The position numbers were made by a program, and so were the translations under genes. A DNA stretch of 64,000 nucleotides. Source: Oscillibacter ruminantium GH1. GTDB taxonomy: Bacteria > Bacillota > Clostridia > Oscillospirales > Oscillospiraceae. The stretch spans positions 418,005 to 482,004 of the forward strand of contig NZ_DF158898.1 in NCBI RefSeq assembly GCF_000307265.1, in the 5' to 3' direction. The notes beneath the pieces were generated by a model that made no database searches, had not been told where the DNA came from, and saw nothing but the letters and a program-made list of their open reading frames with translations. Of the stretch, positions 39,747 through 49,291 are shown piece by piece. Numbering within the stretch: position 1 is the first letter of the stretch; each line of letters starts with the position of its first letter.

Positions 39747-41557
39747 TCTTCATTTCCTCCATTCGTTGTATCAGATACAGTGACGGTTTCTTTCCTGATG
39801 TAAAACGCTTCGCGCTGGTGGCTGTATCCGAACAGATAGGTGTCGTCCAGCCGCTTGTTCAATTCCCGGTCTTTGGCGTCCATTTTGTTTATGATGTCAT
39901 CGGTAATGCGGCGGTAATATGCCCGCAGGCCGGGATTCAGGCGGGCATAATAGGAGATCAGCTTTTCCGAAAGAACGCGCCATCCGTAGACCGGACGCTG
40001 CGAAAAGACGGATTGCAGCCGGATCGCGTTAGGCTCCCGGCCCTCCTGCTTGTCGTAGGTGCAGCGCTCCACCTGCTCGGCCACCGCCAGCAGGCGGCCG
40101 TAAAGATAGCTGCGGTCGCAGTTGTTTTCATCCAGTGCCAAGGTCCATTCCTCCTTTGAAAATTTGTCATTTCTGTCTTTTCGAATAATTGCACAGGCAA
40201 TTGAGAGAACGATATCCCGGTTTGCGGGGCTGTATGCCTGCGGCTGGCTGGCGCGGATTGCAAGCGCTTGCACCATGTCGGCAGGAATGCTTGCCCGGTC
40301 GATCACACACGATAGCAAACGCTGCACCTGATCGCGGATCAGCCTGTCATCCGCATCAAGGCGACCATCGCGTTCAACACCAAAGGCGCTCAGTGCAATC
40401 ATGCGCAGTGCTGGCGACCACTCCTGTCCGTACCGCATCCAGACGCAGGTTTGATACCAGTGCTCCAACCGGTCAAGAAAGTCGCTGGAGCGCAGCTCAT
40501 TATAATAGGTGACGGACAGCCGTCCGGTAGTGGCGGCGTCCAGCGCGGCAATTACCACAGTCTCCTGCGGTGGGATGGCTTTTTTATAACCGCTGAGGGA
40601 GGAAAGCAATTCCCGTCGGAAATTAGGCAAATCCGCCTTCTGCTCACTGCTTGGCCCATAGCCGAGAAAATTCAGAGAAGGCAGGTCGTCGCATTGGGGC
40701 GTCCACCAGAAAAAGGTTCTCCCGCCAAAATCCACGCCATGATTCGCGGCCAGCCAGCGCAGGGCGGCGTGGGCCCGCTGGGTCGCGGTATATCCCACAT
40801 TCGCTGCCTGAGCTGCTTCGGTAAAGCGTCCACGATAGGTGAAGCCGCTGGAGTCGTTGGCAGAGATTAGCTTGGCGCTGTTGCTCTTGGTCAGAACACC
40901 CTTGGGATGAAACAGAGCCGGAATGTCCATCTCACCGGACACAAGACAGCGATCGCAGGGCGCATCGCGCCGCAAATTCTCATAAAACCGAATAAACGAA
41001 TCGAACAGCGACGCATCCTCCCAGCAGGCGGAGGGCGACTCGTGCGCCGTCAGTACCCGCCAGCGCACAAGGCATTTGGCATACTCGATCCCCTCGATCT
41101 TGCCATCCGTGGGCGCTCCATCCGCGTCCAGCTGGAGGATGTTCCACGCGGCAAGGTCGGACAGGATCGTGCCGCCCTGTATGTACTGCAAAATCGCCCG
41201 CACCTTGGGGTGAGAGCAGTCCGACTCCGCCCATGCGGTCAGCTGGCGGAGGTAGGCGGCGTATTTCTCGCCGCCAAAGGGCGCGAGATACCGCAGCTGG
41301 TCGGACAGCGGATGGGCGACGCTGTTGTCACCGGTGCGGTTCAAAGAGAGCTCCGTCACCGGAATGATCGTCTCCCCCTCTGCCTTGGCAAGTGCGCGGG
41401 CATTGACAAATGCGCCGTTTTCATCCAGTGAGAGTTCAATGCGGGCATTTTGAAAGGCGTGGGAAATTGGGGAGAGCGTCTGCTGGCCCGCCACCGATAC
41501 GCCCACCAGCATTTGCTGACTGTTATAGGTTTCCAGCGCGGCTTGCAGCAGGCTCAT
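39743..41557 (-). CDS. cas8c: Cascade large subunit Cas8c (Csd1)
   Basis: A 604-residue Csd1 family protein. Family blocks are SLLQAALETYNSQQMLVGVS near the N-terminus, CLVSGEMDIPALFHPKGVLT, GYTATQRAHAALRWLAANHG, FFWWTPQCDD, and the C-terminal YARLNPGLRAYYRRITDDII. In I-C systems it recognises the PAM, and an internal start can give the small subunit Cas11c. The ATG at 41557 has AGGAGGG upstream and overlaps the cas5c stop (ATGA). Confidence 0.96.
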   Translation of the reverse strand: MSLLQAALETYNSQQMLVGVSVAGQQTLSPISHAFQNARIELSLDENGAFVNARALAKAEGETIIPVTELSLNRTGDNSVAHPLSDQLRYLAPFGGEKYAAYLRQLTAWAESDCSHPKVRAILQYIQGGTILSDLAAWNILQLDADGAPTDGKIEGIEYAKCLVRWRVLTAHESPSACWEDASLFDSFIRFYENLRRDAPCDRCLVSGEMDIPALFHPKGVLTKSNSAKLISANDSSGFTYRGRFTEAAQAANVGYTATQRAHAALRWLAANHGVDFGGRTFFWWTPQCDDLPSLNFLGYGPSSEQKADLPNFRRELLSSLSGYKKAIPPQETVVIAALDAATTGRLSVTYYNELRSSDFLDRLEHWYQTCVWMRYGQEWSPALRMIALSAFGVERDGRLDADDRLIRDQVQRLLSCVIDRASIPADMVQALAIRASQPQAYSPANRDIVLSIACAIIRKDRNDKFSKEEWTLALDENNCDRSYLYGRLLAVAEQVERCTYDKQEGREPNAIRLQSVFSQRPVYGWRVLSEKLISYYARLNPGLRAYYRRITDDIINKMDAKDRELNKRLDDTYLFGYSHQREAFYIRKETVTVSDTTNGGNEE

Positions 41558-42303
41558 GTTGCTCCCTCCTCTTGCGTACATTCCGCATCAGAAAATTCGC
41601 GCAGGCCGGTAAAGTTCCGGTGCTCCTCTCCGAAGGGCTTGACCTCCATTTCGCGGACAACGCGCTGAATGGGGCAGTCCACCGGCGGCAGGAATTCGAT
41701 CACGCCCTTTCGCATCACCGGATGCCAATAGCGGGTGGTCATGTGCCCCTGCGTTTCGGGGGAATAGGCCTCGTCGGCATAAGTCATACCGTGGTACATC
41801 AGGCCGAAGGCCAGCTCCGGCGTACTGTCATAGGCTCCCGGGCCTTCTCCAAACACGCATGGCTCCACATATGCCTGACATTCCCGTGTGCCGAGAAAAA
41901 CGTCCCGGCGGCCGCCGCGGGCAATCATGCGGCAGGCGATATTGTGGTGCTTGTTCTCGTTTTGGTCGACTGCCAACTCCGGCCGGTTCTCGTTCCAGAT
42001 AAAGTGCGCCCGCACCTGATACCGGCAGTTTTTCAGATAGGTGTAAAAGGACAGGTCGTTACCGCCAGCGTATTTGATGGGGCGAACGCCTTTGACCTCA
42101 GTCTGAATCGGGTTCATCACGCGCACTGCGTCAATCACCCAGATCAGCGTCGGCTTCCAGTACACCGAGGAAAGCACGCCTTTCAGCGCTTCATAGGTGG
42201 GAATTTGCAGCGTACACTTTTCACCGCCCAGATGCATGACCGGGTCGGTGAACAAAGCGTAATCACCGTACACTTCAAATTCCACGGTATTTCTGTAATT
42301 CAC
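41554..42303 (-). CDS. cas5: Cascade subunit and crRNA endonuclease Cas5c
   Basis: A 249-residue Cas5d-type protein. The N-terminus YRNTVEFEVYGDYALFTDPV, then GGEKCTLQIPTYEALKGVLS and the late block DSTPELAFGLMYHGMTYADE are family-specific. In type I-C, which has no Cas6, this protein cuts the pre-crRNA. The start is GTG at 42303 with AAGGGGG upstream; the frame is open further but only over the end of cas3. The gap from cas3 is 13 nt. Confidence 0.93.
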   Translation of the reverse strand: MNYRNTVEFEVYGDYALFTDPVMHLGGEKCTLQIPTYEALKGVLSSVYWKPTLIWVIDAVRVMNPIQTEVKGVRPIKYAGGNDLSFYTYLKNCRYQVRAHFIWNENRPELAVDQNENKHHNIACRMIARGGRRDVFLGTRECQAYVEPCVFGEGPGAYDSTPELAFGLMYHGMTYADEAYSPETQGHMTTRYWHPVMRKGVIEFLPPVDCPIQRVVREMEVKPFGEEHRNFTGLREFSDAECTQEEGAT

Positions 42304-42316
42304 ATTGCAGACCCCC

Positions 42317-44686
42317 TTAAATCTCCCAGAAATCATTTTGCGTTTCATCAAACCGGACGCCGGTGTTTTCATCGTAAGCGGAGGGCAGCAGGGCAAGCAC
42401 AATACCGTTGCAGACGGGATAAATCGCCCCTTTTTGCTGTAAGCTCCGCAGCTGATAGTCAAACAAGGAAACGGTGCAGCGCTTGCCGCGCAGCAGCTGT
42501 TGTTTACAAAAAGCAGGATCGTACTTTGCCTGCTCAGAAACCAGCGCATTGATCACGGCTCCTCCCTCCCCGTAAGGCACCAGCACGTCCGTGGAGTTGT
42601 CGTCAAAGACGCGGAACGCGTCTCCGGCTGTTTTGAAGGCTTGAAGCAGTCCAACCGGACGTTCAGCCTTTGGACAGCGCGTGTAAAACTGGAGGTTTTG
42701 CGAAAGCAGGTCAAACATGGAGGAGGTGTATTTTGCAAGATAAAAATCCTGTGCGCCGCGGGGCATGGCAGTATACAGCAAGCGATAGTAGCGCGAAACG
42801 GCATCATCGGATTGTAAGTCCCCGTGAAAGGTTGCCAAAAGGCGCTCAGACGCATCCTGCGCCTGCCGGATATCCGGCAGATGGGACAAGCTCTCCCCTT
42901 TTAGATTCACCAGATAAACCGGGCAGATATGCCCCTTTTCCCCGCTGCGGTTGCACCGTCCGGCGGACTGAATGGCATTGTCCATCCCCGCAAAGACGCG
43001 GATGACGCAGTCGAACGAAAAATCAACGCCAGCTTCCACCAGCTGGGTAGATATGCACAAAACCGGCTGTCCCGCATCCAAACAGGCAAGAATTTTTTGC
43101 AGCGTGTCAATGCGGTGCGCCATACACATGGAGGTGGACAGATGGAAAACCTGCGCATCCGCGCTTTGCAGCAGCCGATAAAGATCCAGCGCCTGCGCCT
43201 TTTTGTTGCAGATCAGCAGAACGCTTCCGTTCTGATGCAGCTGCTCCAACGTGAAGGCGGCAAGTTCCTCCTCCGTGTAACCGCCGGGAACACGGCGGTC
43301 AAGGAGTTCCGTGCGCTTAAAGGGCGCCCACAGCGCCGGGTCGTAGGGAACCAAGTCCTGCGCGCCCCGCAGCGGATGCACCGCCGCATCCAGACTCGGC
43401 TGGGTTGCAGAGCACAGAATGACACTTGCGCCGCTAACACCGCTGAGAAAGTTGACCGCCAGATTGAACAGGGTCAGCATCGTTTTCGGCACCGACTGCA
43501 CTTCATCCAGCACCACAACGCTGCCGCTCAGTGCGTGCATTCGCCGGATGCAGGAGGTGCGCCCGTCGAACAGGGTATTCAAAAACTGCACCAGCGTAGT
43601 GATGACCACCGGCGCATCCCAGTTTTCCATCAGCAGCTCGCGGGAGTCCCATTCGTCGGTTTGCTCAGACTGGGGCGCGACCACATTGGAGTGGTGTTCG
43701 AGAATCAGAGTCTCATCCTCGATCCACGACCGCAGAACGGCGGCGTTTTGTTCTAACACGGAAAGCAGGGGCGTCACGAAAATAATCCGGCTGGCGCCAT
43801 GTTTTGCCGCATGTGCCAGCGCTGCCCGCAGGCTTGCCAGCGTTTTGCCGCCGCCGGTGGGAACGGACAGGCGGTATATCCCCCGGGGCTTTTCCCCCAG
43901 TGCGCGGCACTGGTCGGAAATCTGCCGACGGACCACGTCTACCGGCCTTTCCCGGGGCAGCCGATCCAGGCGATTTTCCATGGCGCACAGCCGCTCTGCC
44001 CAGATGGGGCAAAGATCGGCAGGAATGGTGGGTGTTTGCATGTTCTGCATAAACTCTGCGGTATCCTGCCGGTCGGCGTCGATCAACGCAGACAGCAGCA
44101 TGCGGCACAGCATGGCACAATAAAACAGCATCTCGTCCGCAGACTGGGTCAACGGCCGGATGGTTTCAATTTTGGCAGTAAGCTCCCGCTCCGCCTGGGC
44201 GAAGAGGGCGTCCAGTGTGTCAAGATCCGCGCACTGTGTAAGAAAAGCGGCTTTTGCTTCGGTATAGTGATTATCCTGCGTGTAAATCCGGTGAAAAAAG
44301 CCGCTGCGCCCGTCCGGATCAACGCAGTCAAACTGCCCGTGGTGAGCGCCCGCCGCAAAGGCCAGTATCTCGCAGATCATGCGGCGCATTGGAGACGCAT
44401 CGGGTGAGACATAACGCTCGAACAAAAACTGAACGGCTGCAAACGTATGGTTCACGCTGCCCACCCGCACCGATTCGCCGCGGGCTGCGCGGGTGATATA
44501 GTCCGCGAACACACCTGTGTCTTTGCCCATGTCGTGCAGCAGTCCGGTCAGTTTTCCTACCGCGCCGAGTCCCTGCCGCAGCAAAATTTGCTCGCAGAGA
44601 ACAGCAACATTCTCGCAGTGTTCAGCCACTGTCTGCACGGTTTGCGCACTATCCTCTTCGATCCGGATGTGTGCGGGGTAAAGCAT
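42317..44686 (-). CDS. cas3: CRISPR-associated helicase/nuclease Cas3
   Basis: A 789-residue fused HD nuclease and SF2 helicase. HD ligands are in VAEHCENVAVL, GLLHDMGKDTG and AAGAHHGQFD. The helicase has Walker A SVPTGGGKTLASLR near residue 280, the DExH-like box VVLDEVQSVPK, LCSATQPSLD, and VEAGVDFSFDCVIRVFAGMD with QSAGRCNRSGEKG. It degrades the target DNA recruited by Cascade. I start at ATG 44686, six nt after GGAGAGG; a GTG two codons upstream is possible. It is the first gene of the cas operon. All catalytic motifs look intact. Confidence 0.96.
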   Translation of the reverse strand: MLYPAHIRIEEDSAQTVQTVAEHCENVAVLCEQILLRQGLGAVGKLTGLLHDMGKDTGVFADYITRAARGESVRVGSVNHTFAAVQFLFERYVSPDASPMRRMICEILAFAAGAHHGQFDCVDPDGRSGFFHRIYTQDNHYTEAKAAFLTQCADLDTLDALFAQAERELTAKIETIRPLTQSADEMLFYCAMLCRMLLSALIDADRQDTAEFMQNMQTPTIPADLCPIWAERLCAMENRLDRLPRERPVDVVRRQISDQCRALGEKPRGIYRLSVPTGGGKTLASLRAALAHAAKHGASRIIFVTPLLSVLEQNAAVLRSWIEDETLILEHHSNVVAPQSEQTDEWDSRELLMENWDAPVVITTLVQFLNTLFDGRTSCIRRMHALSGSVVVLDEVQSVPKTMLTLFNLAVNFLSGVSGASVILCSATQPSLDAAVHPLRGAQDLVPYDPALWAPFKRTELLDRRVPGGYTEEELAAFTLEQLHQNGSVLLICNKKAQALDLYRLLQSADAQVFHLSTSMCMAHRIDTLQKILACLDAGQPVLCISTQLVEAGVDFSFDCVIRVFAGMDNAIQSAGRCNRSGEKGHICPVYLVNLKGESLSHLPDIRQAQDASERLLATFHGDLQSDDAVSRYYRLLYTAMPRGAQDFYLAKYTSSMFDLLSQNLQFYTRCPKAERPVGLLQAFKTAGDAFRVFDDNSTDVLVPYGEGGAVINALVSEQAKYDPAFCKQQLLRGKRCTVSLFDYQLRSLQQKGAIYPVCNGIVLALLPSAYDENTGVRFDETQNDFWEI

Positions 44687-44782
44687 AAGCACCCTCTCCT
44701 TTCCTTTTCACATAGCGGTTTCTGCAATCGGCTCCTCATAACTGCTGTCTCGCAAAATCGCGGGTCTGAACGCATTTTTACG

Positions 44783-44816
44783 AAAAAAGCCGCGCAGGAA
44801 ATTCCTGCACGGCTTA
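44783..44816 (-). terminator. Terminator upstream of cas3
   Basis: Stem AAGCCGCGCAGGAA with TTCCTGCACGGCTT, one mismatch, followed on the minus strand by TTTTTT. It lies about 190 nt after the aldo-keto reductase stop and 100 nt before cas3, insulating the cas operon. The rest of the 322-nt gap shows no gene. Confidence 0.7.
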
Positions 44817-45008
44817 CTTACCATGATGCTCTGGAAACCCGCAAGGTTACCGTTGGTATAGTCTAACATATTTTTACAAATTTTTCAAGTTTGTTATCCG
44901 ACATAGCTCAATTTCAAATTTCCCACTGTGATTTTCGGTCAAAATTTTTCTTCCAGCGTTTGCCTCTCCGAATTTCCAAATGACCGATTTCGTGTTCTTA
45001 CGTGAAAA

Positions 45009-46157
45009 TCAGTGTCCAAATACCGCAGCCGCCCGTTTCATATTCTCTCGAATAGACACCTGAAAAGGACATCTGCTCTCACAGGTACCACATTGCACAC
45101 ATTCACCTGCATGATGCTCCAAAACGCGATAATGCTCCCGCACGGTTTCAGGCAGTTCCTTTGCCGCAGTCGCGAGATTCAGAAATTTTGTGACGCTTGC
45201 AATATCAATCTGTTTAGGACATGGCTCACAGTGGCTGCAATACATACAGTGGCCAGACCAGTTGATTCTCGGGAACGAGGATAACGCCAGCGCGTAGTCT
45301 CGCGCTTCCTCAGGGGTATCTTCGTAAGCAACACTCGCCTCCAGCTGCTCCACGGAATGCGCCCCGGCGAGCACCACCGACACCGCGGGCCTTGACAATG
45401 CATAGGAAATGCACTGCGCAGAGCTCAGGGCCACGCCCGCCGGGCTTAGTTCCGCACTGAGCAGGTCTCCGCCGCCGAAGCACTTCATAACCGTGATGCC
45501 GACTTCCATCCGCTGGCAGGTTTCATACAGTTTCTGCCGGTCCGGGTCCATATTTGTGAGCTGCGTTGTGTATGCCTCCTCGGCCCAGAGATCCTCCACG
45601 TTTTCACTGGCGGGCTGCAAATCATAGCAGGGATTCACGCTGAACATCAGAACTTCAATCTTTCCAGTTTCCACCGCTTTCCTGGCAACCACCGGATTGT
45701 GAGAACTCAGTCCGACATGGTGAATCCTGCCCTCTTTTTTCAGCTGCTCCGCAAACTTCAAAATGCCATTATTGACGATGCTTTCCCAGTCCCTGAGAGA
45801 ATCGCAGTAGTGAATCATTCCAACATCCAGATAATCGGCATCCAAAAGCTGCATCAGCTCCTCAAAGCCGCGTTTTACTTCTTCCAAATTCCGTGAGCGG
45901 AGATACTGCCCGTTCTTCCAGACAGAGCACAGGTGCGCCTGTATGATAAATTTTTCCCGTCTGCCTTTCAGCGCCTTTCCAACGGCAGCCCGAACCTCCG
46001 GGTCCGAAGCATACAGGTCAAAATAGTTAACGCCGCTTTTTTCCGCCGCGTCGAAGAGCTTTTTCGTCATGCGGCAGTCGTCCTCCGAAAAGCCCTCGCA
46101 CCCCATCCCGATCTCACTGACCCGAAGACCTGTTTTCCCAAGTTGTCTATAGTTCAT
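45009..46157 (-). CDS. Aldo/keto reductase with C-terminal 4Fe-4S ferredoxin domain
   Basis: A 382-residue protein. The AKR barrel covers about residues 1-270: NYRQLGKTGLRVSEIGMGCE, NYFDLYASDPEVRAAVGKAL, DVGMIHYCDSL, and HHVGLSSHNPVVARKAVETG. Then two ferredoxin-like Cys groups follow, CMYCSHCEPCP and CVQCGTCESRCPF. It probably reduces a carbonyl substrate with electrons passed through the clusters; the substrate is unknown. GGAGGAAG precedes the ATG at 46157. Its promoter has a 19-bp spacer, as in MerR-controlled genes, so it may respond to aldehyde or electrophile stress (inference). Confidence 0.85.
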   Translation of the reverse strand: MNYRQLGKTGLRVSEIGMGCEGFSEDDCRMTKKLFDAAEKSGVNYFDLYASDPEVRAAVGKALKGRREKFIIQAHLCSVWKNGQYLRSRNLEEVKRGFEELMQLLDADYLDVGMIHYCDSLRDWESIVNNGILKFAEQLKKEGRIHHVGLSSHNPVVARKAVETGKIEVLMFSVNPCYDLQPASENVEDLWAEEAYTTQLTNMDPDRQKLYETCQRMEVGITVMKCFGGGDLLSAELSPAGVALSSAQCISYALSRPAVSVVLAGAHSVEQLEASVAYEDTPEEARDYALALSSFPRINWSGHCMYCSHCEPCPKQIDIASVTKFLNLATAAKELPETVREHYRVLEHHAGECVQCGTCESRCPFQVSIRENMKRAAAVFGH

Positions 46158-46196
46158 ATTCGTCTTCCTCCATTCGTTGTCCCACTATCTTAATAA

Positions 46197-46227
46197 AGTG
46201 TAAACCCTGAAGTTGGCTCTAAGTCAA
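46197..46227 (-). promoter_or_regulatory. MerR-type 19-bp-spacer promoter of the aldo/keto reductase
   Basis: Minus strand TTGACT at 46227-46222, a 19-nt spacer (TAGAGCCAACTTCAGGGTT) and TACACT at 46202-46197. A long spacer between good -35 and -10 elements is the hallmark of promoters activated by MerR regulators. The CTTAGAG start of the spacer resembles sites of the AdhR/NmlR class. No cognate regulator is adjacent. Confidence 0.55.
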
Positions 46228-46442
46228 TACTTTTTCATAAAAAGTAAAATTTGCGGAGCTTTTTTGTTGACATTCACAAATTTCAAGAAAACGATTTGAA
46301 CTCTCAGTTGATTCGTTTGATTCAGTCCGTGAAAAGTGTTCAGAGACGATCTCCCTCGAAAAATAGCATCTTATCATAAGACAGGCGAAGAACGCATAGG
46401 TTGTCCTATCACATTCAGAATGTTGAAGAGGGTATGATACAT

Positions 46443-49106
46443 ATGAAAACATGGAAACAGAATCTCAACATCGGCCTTACGAAGGCGCAGGTAGAGGAAT
46501 CCCGGCGGCAGAACGGACCGAATACGCTGGAGCAGGAAAAGCGGACAAGCTTTTTAGCCTCGTTCTTGCAGAGCTTTGGCGATCCCATCATCAAAATTTT
46601 GCTGGTGGCTCTGGCGATCAACGTTCTTCTCTTTTTTCGCAATTTTGACTGGTACGAAGCAATCGGCATCTGCATTTCGATTCTGCTGGCCACGTTTGTC
46701 TCCACGCTCAGCGAGTACGGAAGCGAATCCGCATTTCGAACGCTGGAGGAAGAAAGCGCCCGAATCCGGTCACGGGTTCGCCGCGCCGGCGGCGCGGAGG
46801 AAATCCCCATTGAGGAAATCGTAGTCGGGGATTTGGTTTTGCTGCAAAGCGGAGAGCGGATTCCCGCGGACGGCATCCTCGTCTCCGGTTCTCTGCGCAT
46901 GGATCAATCGGCGCTGAACGGCGAGAGCGTTGAGGTAAAAAAAAGCCCCGCCGCCGGAGAACCCACAGAGAATCTCGCCCCGGAAGATCCTTACAGTCTC
47001 TTTCGGGGAACGGTCGTGTGCAGCGGAAACGGCGTGATGCGAGTGACACAGGTGGGAAAGGCCACACTCTATGGCACTCTTGCCCGGGAACTGCAAAGCG
47101 AGACGCGAAACAGCCCCATGAAACTCCGGTTGGAGCAGCTGGCGGGTACTCTGAGTAAAATCGGATATATCGCCGCCGTGGCTGTGGCACTGGCCGATCT
47201 GACCCACGCATTTCTGATCGACAACGGCTTTCAGTGGGCGGTCATCGCCGCACAGTGCCGGGACTTCCATTTGGTTGTGGCACGGATTTTACACGCCCTG
47301 ACGCTGGCTATCACCACGGTGGTGGTGGCGGTGCCGGAAGGGCTGCCCATGATGATTACCATCGTTCTGTCCGCCAACATGAAACAGATGATGCGCCGTC
47401 ACGTGCTGGTCCGAAAGCTGGTGGGTATTGAGACTTCCGGCAGTCTCAACGTCTTGTTCACCGATAAAACCGGCACTTTAACGCAGGGAAAGCTGACCGT
47501 CTCCTCCTTTGTCACTGGGGACGGAACCGTTCACACAGATCGGAAATCCCTGCAAAAGGGCCCGGAACTGTGGCGGCTGATTGAGCTGGCCTGTGCGAAA
47601 AACAACGAAAGTCTGGTATCCAAGCAGGGTATCATCGGCGGCAATGCCACCGACCGCGCGCTGATGGAATACGCACTCCCCCTCTCCCCCAAAGTCTCGG
47701 GCGCAGCCATCCAAAGTCAGATTCCGTTTGACAGCCGATATAAATTCTCCGCAGTCACCCTGACAGAACCAGCATCTCTGGTTCTGGTCAAGGGTGCGCC
47801 GGAGCGGATTCTCCCAGCGTGCCGCCGGTGGTACGCACCGGACGGTTCCATCCGTCCGCTGACCGGAACGTCCACACTGAAAAGCAGGCTCTCTTCGATG
47901 ACGGGCGATGCGATGCGGGTATTGGCTTTGGCCGTCTCGGAAAAGCAAGTCTCTGCCGAAGGCTCGTTTGAAAACCTGATTCTAATTGGGCTGGTTGGCA
48001 TCCGGGACAACATCCGTTCTGACGCGGCATCCGCCGTCCGGCGCGTGCAGAAGGCCGGAATTCAGGTGGTTATGGTCACCGGAGACAATCAGGAAACCGC
48101 CGCGGCAATTGCCCGGGAATGTGGAATTTTACATGGCGAGGAAACGGAATGGGTCCTCACCAGTGCCGAGATGGCACGGCTCAGTAATTGGGAACTGAAA
48201 GAACGCCTGCCGTCTTTGCGGGTGGTGGCAAGAGCCATGCCCAGCGACAAAAGCCGATTGGTGCGTGCGGCGCAGGATTTGGGGCTGGTGGCGGGCATGA
48301 CCGGAGACGGCGTCAACGACGCCCCCGCTCTCAAGCAGGCGGACGTGGGTTTTGCCATGGGAAACGGGACGGAGGTTGCAAAAAGCGCGGGAGACATTGT
48401 CATCTTAAACAACAGCTTCTCCTCTATCTGCGAGGCCGTGCTTTACGGCCGCACCATTTTCAAAAGCATCCGAAAGTTCATCATCTTCCAGCTGACCATG
48501 AATCTGTGCGCCGTGAGCGTGTCCGTTCTGGCCCCTATGATCGGCATCGACACGCCGATCACCGTGGTGCAGATGCTCTGGATCAACATTATTATGGACA
48601 CGCTGGCAGGTCTTGCCTTCGCTGGGGAACCCCCGTTGAAGGAGTACATGGAGGAACCACCCAAGCAGCGGGACGAGCCGATCATCAACTCCTATATGAA
48701 ATCCCAGATCGGCGGCACGGGGACATATACCGTCGTGCTGTGCATTGCCTTTTTGAAGCTGCCCTTCTTTATCAACGCCTTTCAGGGCCGGGACAATCCG
48801 GTTTATTTCATGACGGCTTTTTTCTCCGTCTTTATCTTTGCCGGAATCCTGAACAGCTTCAGCGCCCGCACCTACCGCCTGAATATTCTAGAAAATTTAA
48901 AGGACAACCCACCTTTTTTCATCATTATGCTGGTCGTCTCTCTGGTGCAGCTTTTGATGATCTATTTCGGCGGCTCGGTTTTTCGGACAGTGAATCTCCA
49001 GTTGACGGACCTCTTCAAAATCCTGTTGATTGCCTCGACGGTGCTTCCGGCAGATTTCATCCGCAAGCTCTACTTGAAAAAGCGCGGAAGATTCAGAGGA
49101 GTGTGA
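46443..49106 (+). CDS. Calcium-type P-type ATPase (PMCA-like)
   Basis: An 887-residue P2-type cation ATPase. The actuator motif region is MDQSALNGESVEVKKSP. The membrane site is VVVAVPEGLPMMITIVLS, with PEGLP as in plasma-membrane Ca pumps. Phosphorylation is at Asp341 in LFTDKTGTLTQGKL, with KGAPERILP in the nucleotide site and TGDGVNDAPALKQADVGFAM as hinge. A C-terminal group of membrane helices completes the pump. It exports a cation, most likely Ca2+. Two starts are possible; ATG 46443 is used, with ATG 46434 three codons upstream too near the GAAGAGGG. Confidence 0.9.
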   Translation: MKTWKQNLNIGLTKAQVEESRRQNGPNTLEQEKRTSFLASFLQSFGDPIIKILLVALAINVLLFFRNFDWYEAIGICISILLATFVSTLSEYGSESAFRTLEEESARIRSRVRRAGGAEEIPIEEIVVGDLVLLQSGERIPADGILVSGSLRMDQSALNGESVEVKKSPAAGEPTENLAPEDPYSLFRGTVVCSGNGVMRVTQVGKATLYGTLARELQSETRNSPMKLRLEQLAGTLSKIGYIAAVAVALADLTHAFLIDNGFQWAVIAAQCRDFHLVVARILHALTLAITTVVVAVPEGLPMMITIVLSANMKQMMRRHVLVRKLVGIETSGSLNVLFTDKTGTLTQGKLTVSSFVTGDGTVHTDRKSLQKGPELWRLIELACAKNNESLVSKQGIIGGNATDRALMEYALPLSPKVSGAAIQSQIPFDSRYKFSAVTLTEPASLVLVKGAPERILPACRRWYAPDGSIRPLTGTSTLKSRLSSMTGDAMRVLALAVSEKQVSAEGSFENLILIGLVGIRDNIRSDAASAVRRVQKAGIQVVMVTGDNQETAAAIARECGILHGEETEWVLTSAEMARLSNWELKERLPSLRVVARAMPSDKSRLVRAAQDLGLVAGMTGDGVNDAPALKQADVGFAMGNGTEVAKSAGDIVILNNSFSSICEAVLYGRTIFKSIRKFIIFQLTMNLCAVSVSVLAPMIGIDTPITVVQMLWINIIMDTLAGLAFAGEPPLKEYMEEPPKQRDEPIINSYMKSQIGGTGTYTVVLCIAFLKLPFFINAFQGRDNPVYFMTAFFSVFIFAGILNSFSARTYRLNILENLKDNPPFFIIMLVVSLVQLLMIYFGGSVFRTVNLQLTDLFKILLIASTVLPADFIRKLYLKKRGRFRGV

Positions 49107-49291
49107 CAAGACCGCCATCTGTCACAAGTGGGATTGCCCATGAAATCTCAGACATTGCCCGGCTTTTCCAGCAGCAGGCCGGCACCGAGTGGTTGAAAAG
49201 TGCCTTCCCTTTACAGCTTAACAAGCTGCGTGAATAAAGCGCCCAGCTTTTCATAAATTGAAACACCTGTATAAAAGGCGGTGCTGCCAAT

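Noticed and set aside
44783-44816. Attenuator in the cas3 leader
   Set aside because: The hairpin can be explained as terminator of the upstream aldo/keto reductase gene on the same strand; no cas promoter upstream of it was found.
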